From: Geminicoccaceae bacterium
GTDB taxonomy: Bacteria > Pseudomonadota > Alphaproteobacteria > Geminicoccales > Geminicoccaceae
NCBI GenBank assembly: GCA_020446525.1
Contig: JAGREO010000072.1
Coordinates: forward strand, 1-32,337
Length of the DNA: 32,337 nucleotides
Reading direction: 5' to 3'
Shown one piece after another: positions 8,019-17,397 of the stretch. How positions within the stretch are numbered: the first letter of the stretch is position 1; the number at the start of each line of letters is the position of its first letter. A program made the translations under genes and the position numbers. The notes under the pieces were generated by a model. It was not told where the DNA came from, did no database searches, and saw only the letters and a program-made list of their open reading frames with translations.

Positions 8019-9760
8019 GCCTGTTCCACGTAGCGATGGCGCTTCTTCTCGCCGCGCACCCGCGGGTCGGGATGAGGCACGGCCGAGAGCAGCGAGCGGG
8101 TGTAGGCATGGTCCGGTGCGGCGCAGACGGTCTCGGTCTCGCCGGTCTCGACGATGCCGCCCTTGTACATCACGGCGATGCGGTCGCAGAAATAACGGAT
8201 CACGCCGATGTCGTGGCTGATGAAGACGAAGGAGAGATCGAGCCGTTCCTGCAGGTCGAGCAGCAGATCGAGCACCTGCGTGCGGATCGAGACGTCGAGG
8301 GCCGAGGTCGGCTCGTCGGCGACGATGACCTTGGGGTCGAGGGCGATGGCCCGGGCGATGCCGATGCGCTGGCGCTGGCCGCCGGAAAAGGCGTGCGGGT
8401 AGCGCTCCATCGACGCGGCGGGCAGGCCAACCATCTCCAGCAGCTCGCCGACTCGGCGGGCGAGGTCGCGGCCGGACAAGAGCCCGGCGACCAGGAGCGG
8501 CTCGCCGATCACCTGCTGCACCGTCATGCGCGGGTTGAGCGAGGCGAAGGGATCCTGAAAGACCATGCGGATTTCACGGCGGATGCGTGTCAGGGCGGCG
8601 CGGTCGAGCGCCGTCAGGTCGACGGCCTCGCCGCTCCTGGTTTCGTAGCGGATGGTGCCGCCCGACGGCTCCAGCACCCGCAGGATGCAGCGCCCGAGCG
8701 TGGTCTTGCCCGAGCCGCTTTCGCCCACGACACCGAGATTCTCGCCGGCGCGCAGCCTCAGGTCCAGATCGCTCACAGCCTTGAGGGTGGAGCGCTTGCG
8801 GCCGAACCAGCCCGACGACAGGTGAAAAACCTTCTCCAGACCGTCGATGTCGAGCACGGCCGCGCCGGGCGGCTTGGCCGCGCGCATGGCCAGCCGGCGA
8901 CGGGAGGGGCGATCGAGGGCCTTGACCGCATCGATGAGCATGCGGGTATAGGCGTGCTCCGGGCGCTCGAAGATGGCGAAGACGTCGCCGCGCTCGACCA
9001 GCTTGCCGTGGCGCATGACGACGATCTCGTCGGCGATCTCGGCCACCACCCCCATATCGTGGGTGATGAACATCACCGCCATGCCGTGACTCTGCTGCAG
9101 GCGCCTGATCAGGTCGAGGATCTCCGCTTGGGTCGTCACGTCGAGGGCGGTGGTCGGCTCGTCGGCGATCAGGATCGAAGGATTGCAGGCGAGCGCCATG
9201 GCGATCATCGCCCGCTGGCGCATCCCGCCCGAATATTCGAAGGTGTAGCGGTCGATCGCGCTCTCGGGGTCGGGGATCTCGACCTGACGCAACAGGTCGA
9301 TGGTGCGCCTGCGGGCGTCGCGCCTCGAGGTCGCGCCGTGCAGGCGGATCGACTCGCCGATCTGGTCGCCGATGGTGTGGACCGGCGAGAGGGAACTCAT
9401 CGGCTCCTGGAAGATCATCGCGACGTCGCGGCCGCGGATGGCGCGGATGGCCGACGAACGCGGGTTCAGTCGGGCCAGATCGACGGTGTCGTCCGCACCG
9501 GCACCCTTGGCGGTCCGGTGCCGGTGCAACAGGATTTCGCCTTCAACCAGACGGCCGGGCTGGTCGACGATCTGCAGGATCGACCGGGCGGTGACGCTCT
9601 TGCCCGAGCCGCTCTCGCCGACGACGCAGAGCGTGCGTCCGGCGTGCAGCTCAAAGCTGACGCCGTCGACCGCCCGGAACGGCCCGGTCCGAAGCGGAAA
9701 CTCCGTCACGAGGTTTCTGACCTCGAGCACCGGCTCTCCGGTCGTCGGCCGGCCGGTCAT
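8015..9760 (-). CDS. Fused DppD-DppF-type ABC transporter ATPase for peptide or oligosaccharide import
   Basis: The 581-aa protein joins two complete ATPase domains that are separate proteins in classical Dpp/Opp systems. Domain 1: Walker A GESGSGKS (48-55), signature YSGGM (176-180), Walker B LIADEP (197-202). Domain 2: Walker A GESGSGKT (346-353), signature FSGGQ (458-462), Walker B VIVADEP (478-484). Each ends with the Dpp/Opp-type extension ([11 protein letters not shown] and [12 protein letters not shown]). I set the start at the ATG at 9760, which overlaps the permease stop (ATGA); the frame is open further upstream but only as antisense-like sequence. The last bases overlap the next dehydratase gene. 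Both domains look catalytically intact. The substrate is more likely a sugar-acid oligomer than a peptide, given the neighbours. Confidence 0.93.
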   Translation of the reverse strand: MTGRPTTGEPVLEVRNLVTEFPLRTGPFRAVDGVSFELHAGRTLCVVGESGSGKSVTARSILQIVDQPGRLVEGEILLHRHRTAKGAGADDTVDLARLNPRSSAIRAIRGRDVAMIFQEPMSSLSPVHTIGDQIGESIRLHGATSRRDARRRTIDLLRQVEIPDPESAIDRYTFEYSGGMRQRAMIAMALACNPSILIADEPTTALDVTTQAEILDLIRRLQQSHGMAVMFITHDMGVVAEIADEIVVMRHGKLVERGDVFAIFERPEHAYTRMLIDAVKALDRPSRRRLAMRAAKPPGAAVLDIDGLEKVFHLSSGWFGRKRSTLKAVSDLDLRLRAGENLGVVGESGSGKTTLGRCILRVLEPSGGTIRYETRSGEAVDLTALDRAALTRIRREIRMVFQDPFASLNPRMTVQQVIGEPLLVAGLLSGRDLARRVGELLEMVGLPAASMERYPHAFSGGQRQRIGIARAIALDPKVIVADEPTSALDVSIRTQVLDLLLDLQERLDLSFVFISHDIGVIRYFCDRIAVMYKGGIVETGETETVCAAPDHAYTRSLLSAVPHPDPRVRGEKKRHRYVEQA

Positions 9761-10890
9761 CGGCCCGATTGCGCATAAGGGTCGGCCGCGTCGCGCAGGC
9801 CGTCGCCGAGGAAGTTGAGGGCGAGTACCGCGACCACGACGAAGACGCCGGGGATGAAAAGCCACGGCGCCTGGGCGATCGAGCGGATGTTTTGCGCCTC
9901 CTTCAGGAGCACGCCCCAAGAGATGATGGGCTGCTGCAGGCCGAGGCCGAGAAAGGAGAGGGAAGTCTCCGCCAGGATCATCAGCGGGATCGCCAGCGTT
10001 ACCGAGGCGATGATGTGGCTGGCCATCGACGGCAGCATGTGGCGGAAGATGAGGCGCTTCTCCGAGCAGCCGTCGAGTGTCGCCGCGGTGACGAAATCCT
10101 CAGTCCTGAGGGCCAAAAAGCGGCCGCGGACGACCCGGGCCAGCTCGGTCCAGCCGATCAGCGAGAGGATCAGCGTGATGGCGAAATAGCGTTGCAGCGC
10201 CGTCCAGTCCGCCGGCAGCGCCGCCGCCAGCCCGAGCCAGATGGGAATGGTCGGCAGCGACAGAACGAATTCGATGATCCGCTGGATCACCATGTCCACC
10301 GTGCCGCCGTAATAGCCGGATATCCCGCCGAGCGTAAGGCCCAGCAGCAGGCTGACCAGAACGCCCACCAGGCCGATCGACATGGAGATGCGGGTGCCGT
10401 GCAGGGTGCGGCTGAGCATGTCGCGGCCGAGCCTGTCGGCGCCGAAGAGATAGAACCGCCGGCCCTGTTCCTCCGGCACCAGCAGCCGGGTTTCGAGGGC
10501 GAACAGGCCCCACAGGGTGTAGGGTTCACCACTGCCGAGGAAATCGAGACGGATGCGCTCGCCCTCGAGCGGCACGTAGGTCTGTTGCAGGGTGAACTTG
10601 TCGCGCTCAAGCTTGTAGTCCTGTACCCACGGGTTCAGCCGCCAGCTTCCGTCTTCGGCGGTGTCGACGAAGTGGATCCGTTGCGGCGGGTGGTAGACGT
10701 CCCTGGCGCGCGCGGCCTGCGGATCGAAGGGCGCGAAGAACTCGGCGAACAGCGCGATCAGGTAGAGCAGGATGACGATGGTGAGGCCGATCATCGCCAG
10801 CCGGTGACGGCGGAACGACCACCACATCAGCCGCCATTGCGATGCCACCTCGGTATGTGCGTGCGCCCGCGGATCGACGACCGTCGCCAT
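9757..10890 (-). CDS. ABC transporter permease, DppC/OppC type, with a long periplasmic insert
   Basis: The 377-aa inner-membrane permease has a first membrane segment at about residues 33-53. The core runs from FGADRLGRDMLSRTLHGTRISM through GISGYYGG and VVRGRFLALRTEDFVTAA, then LSFLGLGLQQP, all hallmarks of the DppC half-channel. Between segment 1 and FGADRLGRD lies about 90 residues, far longer than in ordinary DppC, including the segment RIHFVDTAEDGSW. I know such an insert from permeases of large family-5 importers paired with binding proteins over 600 aa. The start overlaps the stop of the DppB-type gene by one base, and the stop overlaps the ATPase start. Together the three genes form one transport module. 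Confidence 0.92.
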   Translation of the reverse strand: MATVVDPRAHAHTEVASQWRLMWWSFRRHRLAMIGLTIVILLYLIALFAEFFAPFDPQAARARDVYHPPQRIHFVDTAEDGSWRLNPWVQDYKLERDKFTLQQTYVPLEGERIRLDFLGSGEPYTLWGLFALETRLLVPEEQGRRFYLFGADRLGRDMLSRTLHGTRISMSIGLVGVLVSLLLGLTLGGISGYYGGTVDMVIQRIIEFVLSLPTIPIWLGLAAALPADWTALQRYFAITLILSLIGWTELARVVRGRFLALRTEDFVTAATLDGCSEKRLIFRHMLPSMASHIIASVTLAIPLMILAETSLSFLGLGLQQPIISWGVLLKEAQNIRSIAQAPWLFIPGVFVVVAVLALNFLGDGLRDAADPYAQSGR

Positions 10891-11876
10891 CAGCGATACC
10901 GCACGCGCGGATCGACCAGCGCCAGGAGGATGTCCGAGACCAGCATGCCGACGACCGTCAGACAGCAGAGCAGAAGGATGAAGGCGCCGGCCAGATACAT
11001 GTCCTGCGCCAGCAGCGCCTGCAGCAGGAGCGGCCCGGCCGTCGGCAGCGAGAGCACGAAGGCGGTGATGACGGCACCCGAAATCAGTTGCGGAAATGCC
11101 CAGCCGATGGTCGAGATGAAGGGATTGAGCGCCAGTCGCACGGGATATTTCACCAGCAGTCGGAACTCCGAAAGGCCCTTGGCGCGGGCGGTGGTGACGT
11201 AGGGCTTGTTGAGCTCGTCGAGCAGGTTGGCGCGCATGATGCGGATCAGGCTGGCGGTCGCACTGGTGCCGAGGATGACCACCGGCACCCAGATGTGGGT
11301 CAGAAGATCCACGAACTTGCCCCAGGACCAGGGAGCCGCTTGATAACGGTCGGAGAAGAGACCGCCGACGTCGGTGCCGAAATGGACGACGCCGATATAC
11401 ATGAGCACCAGGGCCAGAAGGAAATTCGGCGTGGCGAGCCCAATGAAGCCCAGCGTGCTCACGATATAGTCACCGATGGAATATTTGCGCACGGCCGAGT
11501 AGATGCCGATCGGAAACGCCAGTGCCCAGGTGAACAGCAGCGTCGAGACGGCAAGGCAAACCGAGAGGCCCATGCGTTCCCAGATCAGCCCGGAGACCGG
11601 CTGCTGCCATTCAAACGAGATGCCGAAATCACCCTGCAGCACTCCGCTGATCCATTTCCAGTACTGGACGAGGAACGGCTGATCGAGTCCGTAGCGGGTG
11701 CGCAACGCGTCCAGCCGCTCGCTGTCGACGACGTCGCCCGAAGCCGCCAGGGTCGCGGCGAAGGTCGTGAGATAGTCGCCGGGCGGTGCCTGGATCAGCG
11801 CGAAGGCGACGATCGACACGGCGAAGAGAAAGGGGATCGCCCAGAGCAGCCGCTTGAGGATGAAGGCGGCCAGCAT
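10890..11876 (-). CDS. ABC transporter permease, DppB/OppB type
   Basis: The 328-aa inner-membrane permease is the partner of the DppC-type protein. The N-terminal membrane segment (FILKRLLWAIPFLFAVSIVA) is followed by the family segments LRTRYGLDQPFLVQYWKWI and LQGDFGISF. The cytoplasmic loop reads IMRANLLDELNKPYVTTARAKGLSE, the EAA-type ATPase contact. About six membrane segments are visible, as expected. It starts 6 bp after the sulfatase stop and overlaps the next permease start by one base (TGATG). No truncation or odd residue was noticed. Confidence 0.93.
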   Translation of the reverse strand: MLAAFILKRLLWAIPFLFAVSIVAFALIQAPPGDYLTTFAATLAASGDVVDSERLDALRTRYGLDQPFLVQYWKWISGVLQGDFGISFEWQQPVSGLIWERMGLSVCLAVSTLLFTWALAFPIGIYSAVRKYSIGDYIVSTLGFIGLATPNFLLALVLMYIGVVHFGTDVGGLFSDRYQAAPWSWGKFVDLLTHIWVPVVILGTSATASLIRIMRANLLDELNKPYVTTARAKGLSEFRLLVKYPVRLALNPFISTIGWAFPQLISGAVITAFVLSLPTAGPLLLQALLAQDMYLAGAFILLLCCLTVVGMLVSDILLALVDPRVRYR

Positions 11877-11882
11877 GACGGC

Positions 11883-13346
11883 TCAGTGGCTCCCTCGATG
11901 CGCCGGCCAGGGATAGGGCCGCCGCCAGCCCGAACGGTGTGCCGGGTGATCGGGCGTCATGGTGAGGTAGGGGTAGCGCCGATCCTCGTTCGAAGCGAGG
12001 ATGGCCCGATGAACGGCCCGCGCCAGCTGCCGGTCGAGCCTTTCGCGATGGGCCGCATGGCTCGACGCCTCGATCAGGTTCGCCCGCTCGCGCGGATCTT
12101 CCTTCAGATCGAACAGCGTCGCCGTCCCGTCCGCATAACGCGCCAGCCTGAAACGGCCGTCGTCCAAAGCGAATCCGTGGCTGGTCGCACCGAGCACGTG
12201 CGTGCGCACCTCGCCTGCATCGAGGCCGATGCCGGGCAGCACGACCGAATCGGTGCCGCTCGCATGGTCGATACCGGCGAGCGCCAGGAAGGTGGCGAAG
12301 AGATCGGTGATGGTCACGGTCTCGCGCACCCGCGTTCCCGCCGCGGCACCCGGGCGGCGGACGATCAGCGGCACGTGTATCGATGGTTCGAAGAACAGCG
12401 ATTTGCCCAGATAGCCGAAATCGCCGACGAAGTCCCCGTGGTCCGAGGCGAAGACGACGACGGTGTTTTCCGCCAGTCCCTTGCGTTCGAGTGCTTGCAA
12501 GATCGCGCCGACCTGCTCGTCGATCATCTCGATCAGCGCACAGTAATGCGCACGCACGCGGCGCTTGTCGGCATCCGAAAAGGTCGAGAGGTCGACGCGG
12601 GACGATCCGCCGGCATGAGCCGCGATCAGTTCGGGCGCCAGCCGTTCCGTAGCGGGCGTCGGAGGCAGGGGTGGCGGCATGGCGGCCGGGTCGAAGCGTC
12701 GGGCTCGATCGGCCGGCGGATCGTAGGGATCGTGCGGCCCGGCGAAGCCGACCATCATCATGAACGGCCGGTCTTCGTCGTACTCGTCGACGAAACGAGC
12801 CGCCTCCCGGCCGACGAAGACGTCGACCTGATGCTCGTGAGGTATCGAACTGATCGCAGCCATGCGGTGCTCGGTGTAGCCTTCTTCCTCCCAGCCGCGC
12901 AGCTTCTTCAGGCCGTGACGCGCCAGATAGGCATGGTAGTCGTCCTCGATGTGTACGTGCCGCTTGTCCTCACAAGTGACGCGATGCTCGAAGCCTTCGG
13001 CGATGTCCCAAGGGATGAAGTGCATCTTGCCGATGGCCGCGGTGCGCCAGCCGACCTCCGCAAGGCGCGTGGCGAAGGTCGGCATGCCGCAGGCGTCGTG
13101 ATCGGGGCGCAGCCAGTGATTGTTGGTGATCACACCGGTGGTCAGGGCGTTGCAGCCGGTCAGCAGGGCCGCGCGCTGCGGTATGCAGACCGGATGCGGC
13201 GCCAGCGCGCGCTCATAGAGCACGCCATCCGCCGCCAACCGGTCGATGTTGGGGGTTCGTGCGAACGCTGCGCCATAGCAGCCGACGAAATCCCATCGCA
13301 ACTGGTCGGGGAAGAGAAAGACGATGTTCGGCCGGGCTTCTCCCAC
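11883..13346 (-). CDS. Sulfatase (formylglycine-dependent arylsulfatase/alkaline phosphatase superfamily), predicted cytoplasmic
   Basis: The 487-aa hydrolase contains the sulfatase signature C54-I-P-Q-R-A-A-L-L-T-G, fitting the C-x-P-x-R rule for conversion of Cys54 to formylglycine. Other active-site pieces are PDQ near residue 14, GKMHF (106-110) and DHGD (302-305) with GK at 314-315. No signal peptide precedes the catalytic domain, which starts at residue 6, so the enzyme should act in the cytoplasm on an imported sulfate ester. It begins with GTG, with GAGG just upstream, 6 bp after the second binding-protein gene; the permease starts 6 bp after its stop. Phosphonate monoester hydrolases share this fold and cannot be excluded. 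A formylglycine-generating enzyme is not in the window. Confidence 0.88.
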   Translation of the reverse strand: MGEARPNIVFLFPDQLRWDFVGCYGAAFARTPNIDRLAADGVLYERALAPHPVCIPQRAALLTGCNALTTGVITNNHWLRPDHDACGMPTFATRLAEVGWRTAAIGKMHFIPWDIAEGFEHRVTCEDKRHVHIEDDYHAYLARHGLKKLRGWEEEGYTEHRMAAISSIPHEHQVDVFVGREAARFVDEYDEDRPFMMMVGFAGPHDPYDPPADRARRFDPAAMPPPLPPTPATERLAPELIAAHAGGSSRVDLSTFSDADKRRVRAHYCALIEMIDEQVGAILQALERKGLAENTVVVFASDHGDFVGDFGYLGKSLFFEPSIHVPLIVRRPGAAAGTRVRETVTITDLFATFLALAGIDHASGTDSVVLPGIGLDAGEVRTHVLGATSHGFALDDGRFRLARYADGTATLFDLKEDPRERANLIEASSHAAHRERLDRQLARAVHRAILASNEDRRYPYLTMTPDHPAHRSGWRRPYPWPAHRGSH

Positions 13347-13352
13347 GGCACC

Positions 13353-15266
13353 TCACTCGGCGAAGAAATATTGTTGAGGCAAGGTCGGTGCCGGCGTCGG
13401 ATAGTCGAACGAGGAGGGCATCGAACCGGGCACGTTCCGCAGTCTGTCGCCGACGATGCCGTAGCGTGGCAGGTCGGTGCTCGTGCCGATGACTTCGAAC
13501 TGATCGGCAGCGATGTCGGCGATCTCGTGGACGACCCGCTTGTACTCGTCGAACGTCACGGCAGCGCGCGCCTCGTCGTTGAGAGCCAGACGCTTCTTGA
13601 CGTGTCCGGGCGGCTCGACGCCCTGTTTGCCGTCGCTGGTCACCCATTTCCACCAGCCGATGCCGTAGCGCGCACCCTGCCAGATCGGCACCATCTCCTG
13701 CAGCAGCGTGCCCTGCTGCCAGCCGGCATTGGCGGGCCAGACCGCCCAGTCGTGATCATAGTTGGACGACACGCGCTCGAAGAAGAAGGAGCGCTCGATG
13801 CTGTTGATCTCCATGTCGATGCCGAGCTTCTCCCAATCCTGTGCCGTCAGCTCGAGCAGATCGAGCGCCTCGGTGAACAGGGTGGGAATGACGTCAACCT
13901 TGAATGCGACGCGGCGGCCGCTCGGCAACAGGCGAAAGCCTTCGGCATCGCGGCGGCTCAAGCCGAGGTCGTCGAGCAGGGCGTTGGCGGTCTCCGGGTC
14001 ATAGTCGAGAAACTGCGTGGCGATGCGCTCGTGGAAGAGAGGGCTGTCCCTGTACGGGCCGTACTGCCAGGGCTCGCCCTGGCCCAGCAGGGCGATGTCG
14101 ATCATTCGCTTGCGGTCCATGCCGAGCGACAGAGCGACGCGGAAATCCTTCTTGTTGAAGAGGTCTCGAAGCTCCTCGTCCTTGTGGTTCAGGTTGGGCT
14201 GCAGGAGCAGCAGGGTGCCGCCGGTCGAATAGGTCTCAAAGAAGTCGTAGCCGCCGGCTTCACGGTTCTGGGCCAGGACGGGCCGATCGGCCGGGTTGTC
14301 GAGGTGGCGGGCCTGCAGATCGATGCGTCCGGCGATCGCTTCCAGGATGACGGCCTGGCTGTCGCTCATCACGGTGTTGGTGATGGCGTCGATATAGGGG
14401 AGTTGATTGCCTTCGGTATCCACCTGCCAGAAGTAGGGATTGCGCTCGAGCGTGACCCGCGTGGCGCCGCCGGCATAGGGTTCGACGATCACCCAGGGAT
14501 CGAGCGTCGGCTTGTCGGGATTGCCCCAGCGGGCGGGAATTTCGATGTCGCCGCATTTGTTCTGAAAGAGCGTCGGCCAGTCCGGAACGTTCTCCGCCTT
14601 CAGCAGTGCCTCGATGTCGTCGGCATGATCCGGATGGAACTGCCCGCAATAGTGCCTGGGGTGCAGCACCGGATGTTGGCCTCGCGGTGAGGCCAATTCG
14701 GCGGGGAAGCTGCCGAAGGGTGCGGCAAAGGTGAAGCGGACGGTGACGTCGTCGATTTTTTCGACCGCCACCGGTTCACCGCCGATGACGTAGCGTGCGG
14801 GCACCGGTCCGAAGTCGGGGTTCAGCATCAGATCGTCGACGTTGAAGAGGATGTCGTCGGCGCCGAAGGGGTGTCCGTCGGACCATTTCATGCCCGGCCG
14901 CAGGTGAAAGACGAAGGCACGGCCCTCATCCTCGACGTCCCAGCTCTCCGCCACGTTGGGCAGCGGCGCGGTCCAGTCGGCGTTCCAGCGAGTCAGCCCC
15001 TGCGGGCCGACGATGCGCAGGATGTTGTTGTGGTCGTTTGAACCGGCCAAGGCCCGTCGAAGCGTGCCGCCATAGCGGCCGATCTCGTCGACGGGGGCGA
15101 TGATCTCGGGCCGCTCGGGCAGGCGCACCGCGAGCGGCGGGAGCTCGCCGGCAGCGACGCGCTCGGCCAGCATCGGCGCTTCGTGTTCTGCCGCCTCGAC
15201 CGCGGCCGATGGAGCCATGGCACCCGCCAGCGCAAGCGCGAACCTGATCGAGCGGCTGTCGGCCAT
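13353..15266 (-). CDS. ABC transporter substrate-binding protein, family 5 (SBP_bac_5), paralogue 1
   Basis: The 637-aa periplasmic binding protein starts with a weak signal-like stretch (residues 1-26, Ala-rich, few positive charges). Then come RYGGTLRRALAGSNDHNNIL and GMKWSDGHPFGADDILFN, the classic SBP_bac_5 region. The ATG at 15266 has GGGAGGA about eight bases upstream. It is clearly homologous to the next gene upstream throughout: DHNNILR-VGPQGL, NPYFWQVDT-GNQLPYID and LFNKKDFRVALSLGMDRK recur. The mature size is large for peptide binders and matches binding proteins known to take oligosaccharides. It shares one permease/ATPase set with its paralogue, so the two may widen ligand range. 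Sulfatase follows after 6 bp. Confidence 0.9.
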   Translation of the reverse strand: MADSRSIRFALALAGAMAPSAAVEAAEHEAPMLAERVAAGELPPLAVRLPERPEIIAPVDEIGRYGGTLRRALAGSNDHNNILRIVGPQGLTRWNADWTAPLPNVAESWDVEDEGRAFVFHLRPGMKWSDGHPFGADDILFNVDDLMLNPDFGPVPARYVIGGEPVAVEKIDDVTVRFTFAAPFGSFPAELASPRGQHPVLHPRHYCGQFHPDHADDIEALLKAENVPDWPTLFQNKCGDIEIPARWGNPDKPTLDPWVIVEPYAGGATRVTLERNPYFWQVDTEGNQLPYIDAITNTVMSDSQAVILEAIAGRIDLQARHLDNPADRPVLAQNREAGGYDFFETYSTGGTLLLLQPNLNHKDEELRDLFNKKDFRVALSLGMDRKRMIDIALLGQGEPWQYGPYRDSPLFHERIATQFLDYDPETANALLDDLGLSRRDAEGFRLLPSGRRVAFKVDVIPTLFTEALDLLELTAQDWEKLGIDMEINSIERSFFFERVSSNYDHDWAVWPANAGWQQGTLLQEMVPIWQGARYGIGWWKWVTSDGKQGVEPPGHVKKRLALNDEARAAVTFDEYKRVVHEIADIAADQFEVIGTSTDLPRYGIVGDRLRNVPGSMPSSFDYPTPAPTLPQQYFFAE

Positions 15267-15290
15267 GTTCTACGTCCTCCCGGAGCGTGA

Positions 15291-15321
15291 AGATGGAGCG
15301 GACGGATGCCGCTCCATCTTT
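15291..15321 (-). promoter_or_regulatory. Intercistronic stem-loop between the two binding-protein genes
   Basis: AAGATGGAGCG (15291-15301) pairs perfectly over 11 bp with CGCTCCATCTT (15311-15321) around a 9-nt loop, in the 69-bp gap between the paralogous binding-protein genes. There is no T tract in the transcript direction, so an RNA-stabilising or processing hairpin protecting the upstream message is more likely than full termination. Confidence 0.55.
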
Positions 15322-15335
15322 CTCGTACGTCGCGT

Positions 15336-17318
15336 CTACGGCGCCCAGTACCAGGTCTGCGGCAATGTCGGGGCCGGTGTCGGATAGTACCAGGAGCTCG
15401 GCATCGATTCCGGCACGTTCATCAGCTTGGTCTTGGTGATGCCGTAGGTCGGCAGCGCCTTGGAGACGCCCATGACCTCGAACTCGTCGGCGGCGATGGC
15501 GGCGATCTGGTGGATGATCTCCCGCCGTTTGTCCTGATCGACGGTGGCGCGGGCCTGGTCGTAGAGGCGCATGCGTTCCTTGATCGTCTCTGGCGGCTCC
15601 TGGCCGGACTTGCCGCCGGTCTTGTACCATTCGGACCATGGGATGCCCCAGCGCGAGTCGTGATGCACCGGCACGATCTGCTGCGGAATTTCGCCCGGCA
15701 CCCAGCTTCCCTGTGCGCCCCAGACCGCGGCGTCGTGATCGTTGGCGACCGAGGTACGCTCGTAGAAGAAGGTGCGCTCGAGCGAATTGATGTCCATGTC
15801 GACGCCGATCTTCGCCCACTGCTGCTCGATCAGTTCGAGCATGTCGACGTGCTCGGGCTGCAGAGTGGGGATCACGTCGATCTGGAACTTGAGCGGCTTG
15901 CCGCTCGGCAACAGGCGCGTTCCCTCGGCGTTGCGCTCGGTCAGGCCGAGGCCGTCGAGCAAAGCGTTCGCCTCTTCCGGATCATATTCGAGATACTGCG
16001 TGCTCAGCTTCTCGAAATAGTTGGGATGGTCCTCGAACGGCCCCTGCTGCCAGGGCTCGCCCTCGCCCAAGAGGGCCGTATCGATGATCGCCTGCCGGTC
16101 CATGCCGAGCGACAGTGCGATGCGGAAGTCCTTCTTGTTGAACAGTTCGCGCAACTCGTCGTTCTTGCTCGTCAGATTGAGGTTGATGATCATGTTGGCG
16201 CCGCCGGGCGGGGCGGCCTCGACGAATTCGTAGCCGCCTTTCTCGCGGTTCTCGGCGAGCACCGGCCTGTTCGCCGCGGCATCGAGGTGGCGAATCTGAA
16301 AGCCGATGCCGCCGCCGATTGCCTCGAGCACCAGGCTCTCGACGTCCTGAGCAATGGGAGCTACCAGCTCGTCGATATAGGGCAATTGATTGCCCGCGGT
16401 GTCGACCTGCCAGAAATAGGGATTGCGCTCCATCACCACGCGCGTCGCGCCGCCGGTATAGGGCTCGGTCACCACCCAGGGGTCAAGCGTCGGTTTGTCG
16501 ACATTGCCCCAGCGCGCGGGAATTTCGATGTCACCGCATTTGGCGAGGAACAGGTTCTGCCAGTCGGTAGCGTTGTTCTCCGCCACCGTCTTGTCGATGT
16601 CCTGGTTGTACTCGGGCATGAATTGCGAGCAGTAGTGTCTGGGATAGAGCACCGGGTGCTGGCCCAGCGGCGACGCCAGCTCGGCCAAAAAATCACCATA
16701 AGGGGCGGCGAAGGTGAACCTGACCGTGGTATCGTCGATCTTCTCGACGTCCACCGGCTTTCCGTCGGCCATGTAGCGCGGTGAGGTCGGTGCGAAATCC
16801 TCGTTGAGCACCAGATCCCGCATGTTGAACATGACGTCGTCGGCGGTGAAGGGTGCGCCATCTGACCACTTCATGCCTTCTCTGAGCTCGAACGTGAATT
16901 CGGTCGCGTCTTCGTTGACTTTCCAGGATTTGGCGACGTTCGGCACCAGCTCCAGATATTGCGGATCCCAGCGCACCAGACCCTGCGGCCCGACCATGCG
17001 CAGGATGTTGTTGTGATCGGAACTGCCGCGAAGCCCGAAGCGCCACTGGCCGCCATAGATGCCGATGCTCTCGAGCGGCTCGATGACTTCTGGCTCGGCG
17101 CCGACCCGTTCCTCGACAGGCGGAAGCGTGCCTGCTTCGACCATCTCCGCCAGTGCCGGAGCCTGCTGCAGCGCATGCGCATGGCCCGCCGCCAGCAGGA
17201 CCATGCCGACCGCGGTGGCGGCCCCGGTCCGTCGCATCACATGCTCGACGCGGTACTTCATCGCCGTCTCGACCTCCCTCGTTGGCTCGTTGGTGACGAC
17301 CGGCGCCGGGTCGTCCAT
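15336..17318 (-). CDS. ABC transporter substrate-binding protein, family 5 (SBP_bac_5), paralogue 2
   Basis: This is the first gene of the minus-strand operon and paralogous to its downstream neighbour. The 660-aa form starts at the ATG at 17318, which has a strong GGGAGGGAG site five bases away. It leaves an unusually long 32-residue region before the hydrophobic signal core (TGAATAVGMVLLAAGHAHA). An internal ATG at 17261 (MKYRVEHVMRRTG) gives a normal signal peptide with GGGAGGT about 11 bases upstream, so the true start is undecided. The mature part has IGIYGGQWRFGLRGSSDHNN and GMKWSDGAPFTADDVMFN, diagnostic of SBP_bac_5. It should deliver ligand in the periplasm to the DppB/DppC-type channel. 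The ligand is unknown; genomic context favours a sugar-acid oligomer over a peptide. Confidence 0.9.
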   Translation of the reverse strand: MDDPAPVVTNEPTREVETAMKYRVEHVMRRTGAATAVGMVLLAAGHAHALQQAPALAEMVEAGTLPPVEERVGAEPEVIEPLESIGIYGGQWRFGLRGSSDHNNILRMVGPQGLVRWDPQYLELVPNVAKSWKVNEDATEFTFELREGMKWSDGAPFTADDVMFNMRDLVLNEDFAPTSPRYMADGKPVDVEKIDDTTVRFTFAAPYGDFLAELASPLGQHPVLYPRHYCSQFMPEYNQDIDKTVAENNATDWQNLFLAKCGDIEIPARWGNVDKPTLDPWVVTEPYTGGATRVVMERNPYFWQVDTAGNQLPYIDELVAPIAQDVESLVLEAIGGGIGFQIRHLDAAANRPVLAENREKGGYEFVEAAPPGGANMIINLNLTSKNDELRELFNKKDFRIALSLGMDRQAIIDTALLGEGEPWQQGPFEDHPNYFEKLSTQYLEYDPEEANALLDGLGLTERNAEGTRLLPSGKPLKFQIDVIPTLQPEHVDMLELIEQQWAKIGVDMDINSLERTFFYERTSVANDHDAAVWGAQGSWVPGEIPQQIVPVHHDSRWGIPWSEWYKTGGKSGQEPPETIKERMRLYDQARATVDQDKRREIIHQIAAIAADEFEVMGVSKALPTYGITKTKLMNVPESMPSSWYYPTPAPTLPQTWYWAP

Positions 17319-17368
17319 CGCTCCCTCCCGCCGGCCTCGCCGCAGGGTTGGGGAACTGCCATGGGAGG

Positions 17369-17397
17369 ACGATCGACGCCGGTCGGGGCTTTGTCAA
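17369..17397 (-). promoter_or_regulatory. Candidate promoter of the minus-strand catabolic operon
   Basis: On the minus strand TTGACA (17397-17392) is a perfect -35. With a 17-bp spacer it leads to GATCGT (17374-17369), a poor -10 with 3 of 6 matches. The -35 overlaps the left arm of the inverted repeat at 17396-17422 by two bases, which is where a repressor would be expected. Confidence 0.4.

Noticed and set aside
8015-9760. Frameshift or assembly error joining two ATPase genes
   Set aside because: The frame is open throughout, the linker of about 25 residues is plausible, both domains are complete and DppD-DppF fusions are known.
10842-14690. A plus-strand open frame of about 1280 codons opposite the permease, sulfatase and binding-protein genes
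   Set aside because: It runs antisense to four well-supported genes. Its translation is rich in Arg, Gly, Asp and Gln without domains, the usual shadow of GC-rich coding DNA.
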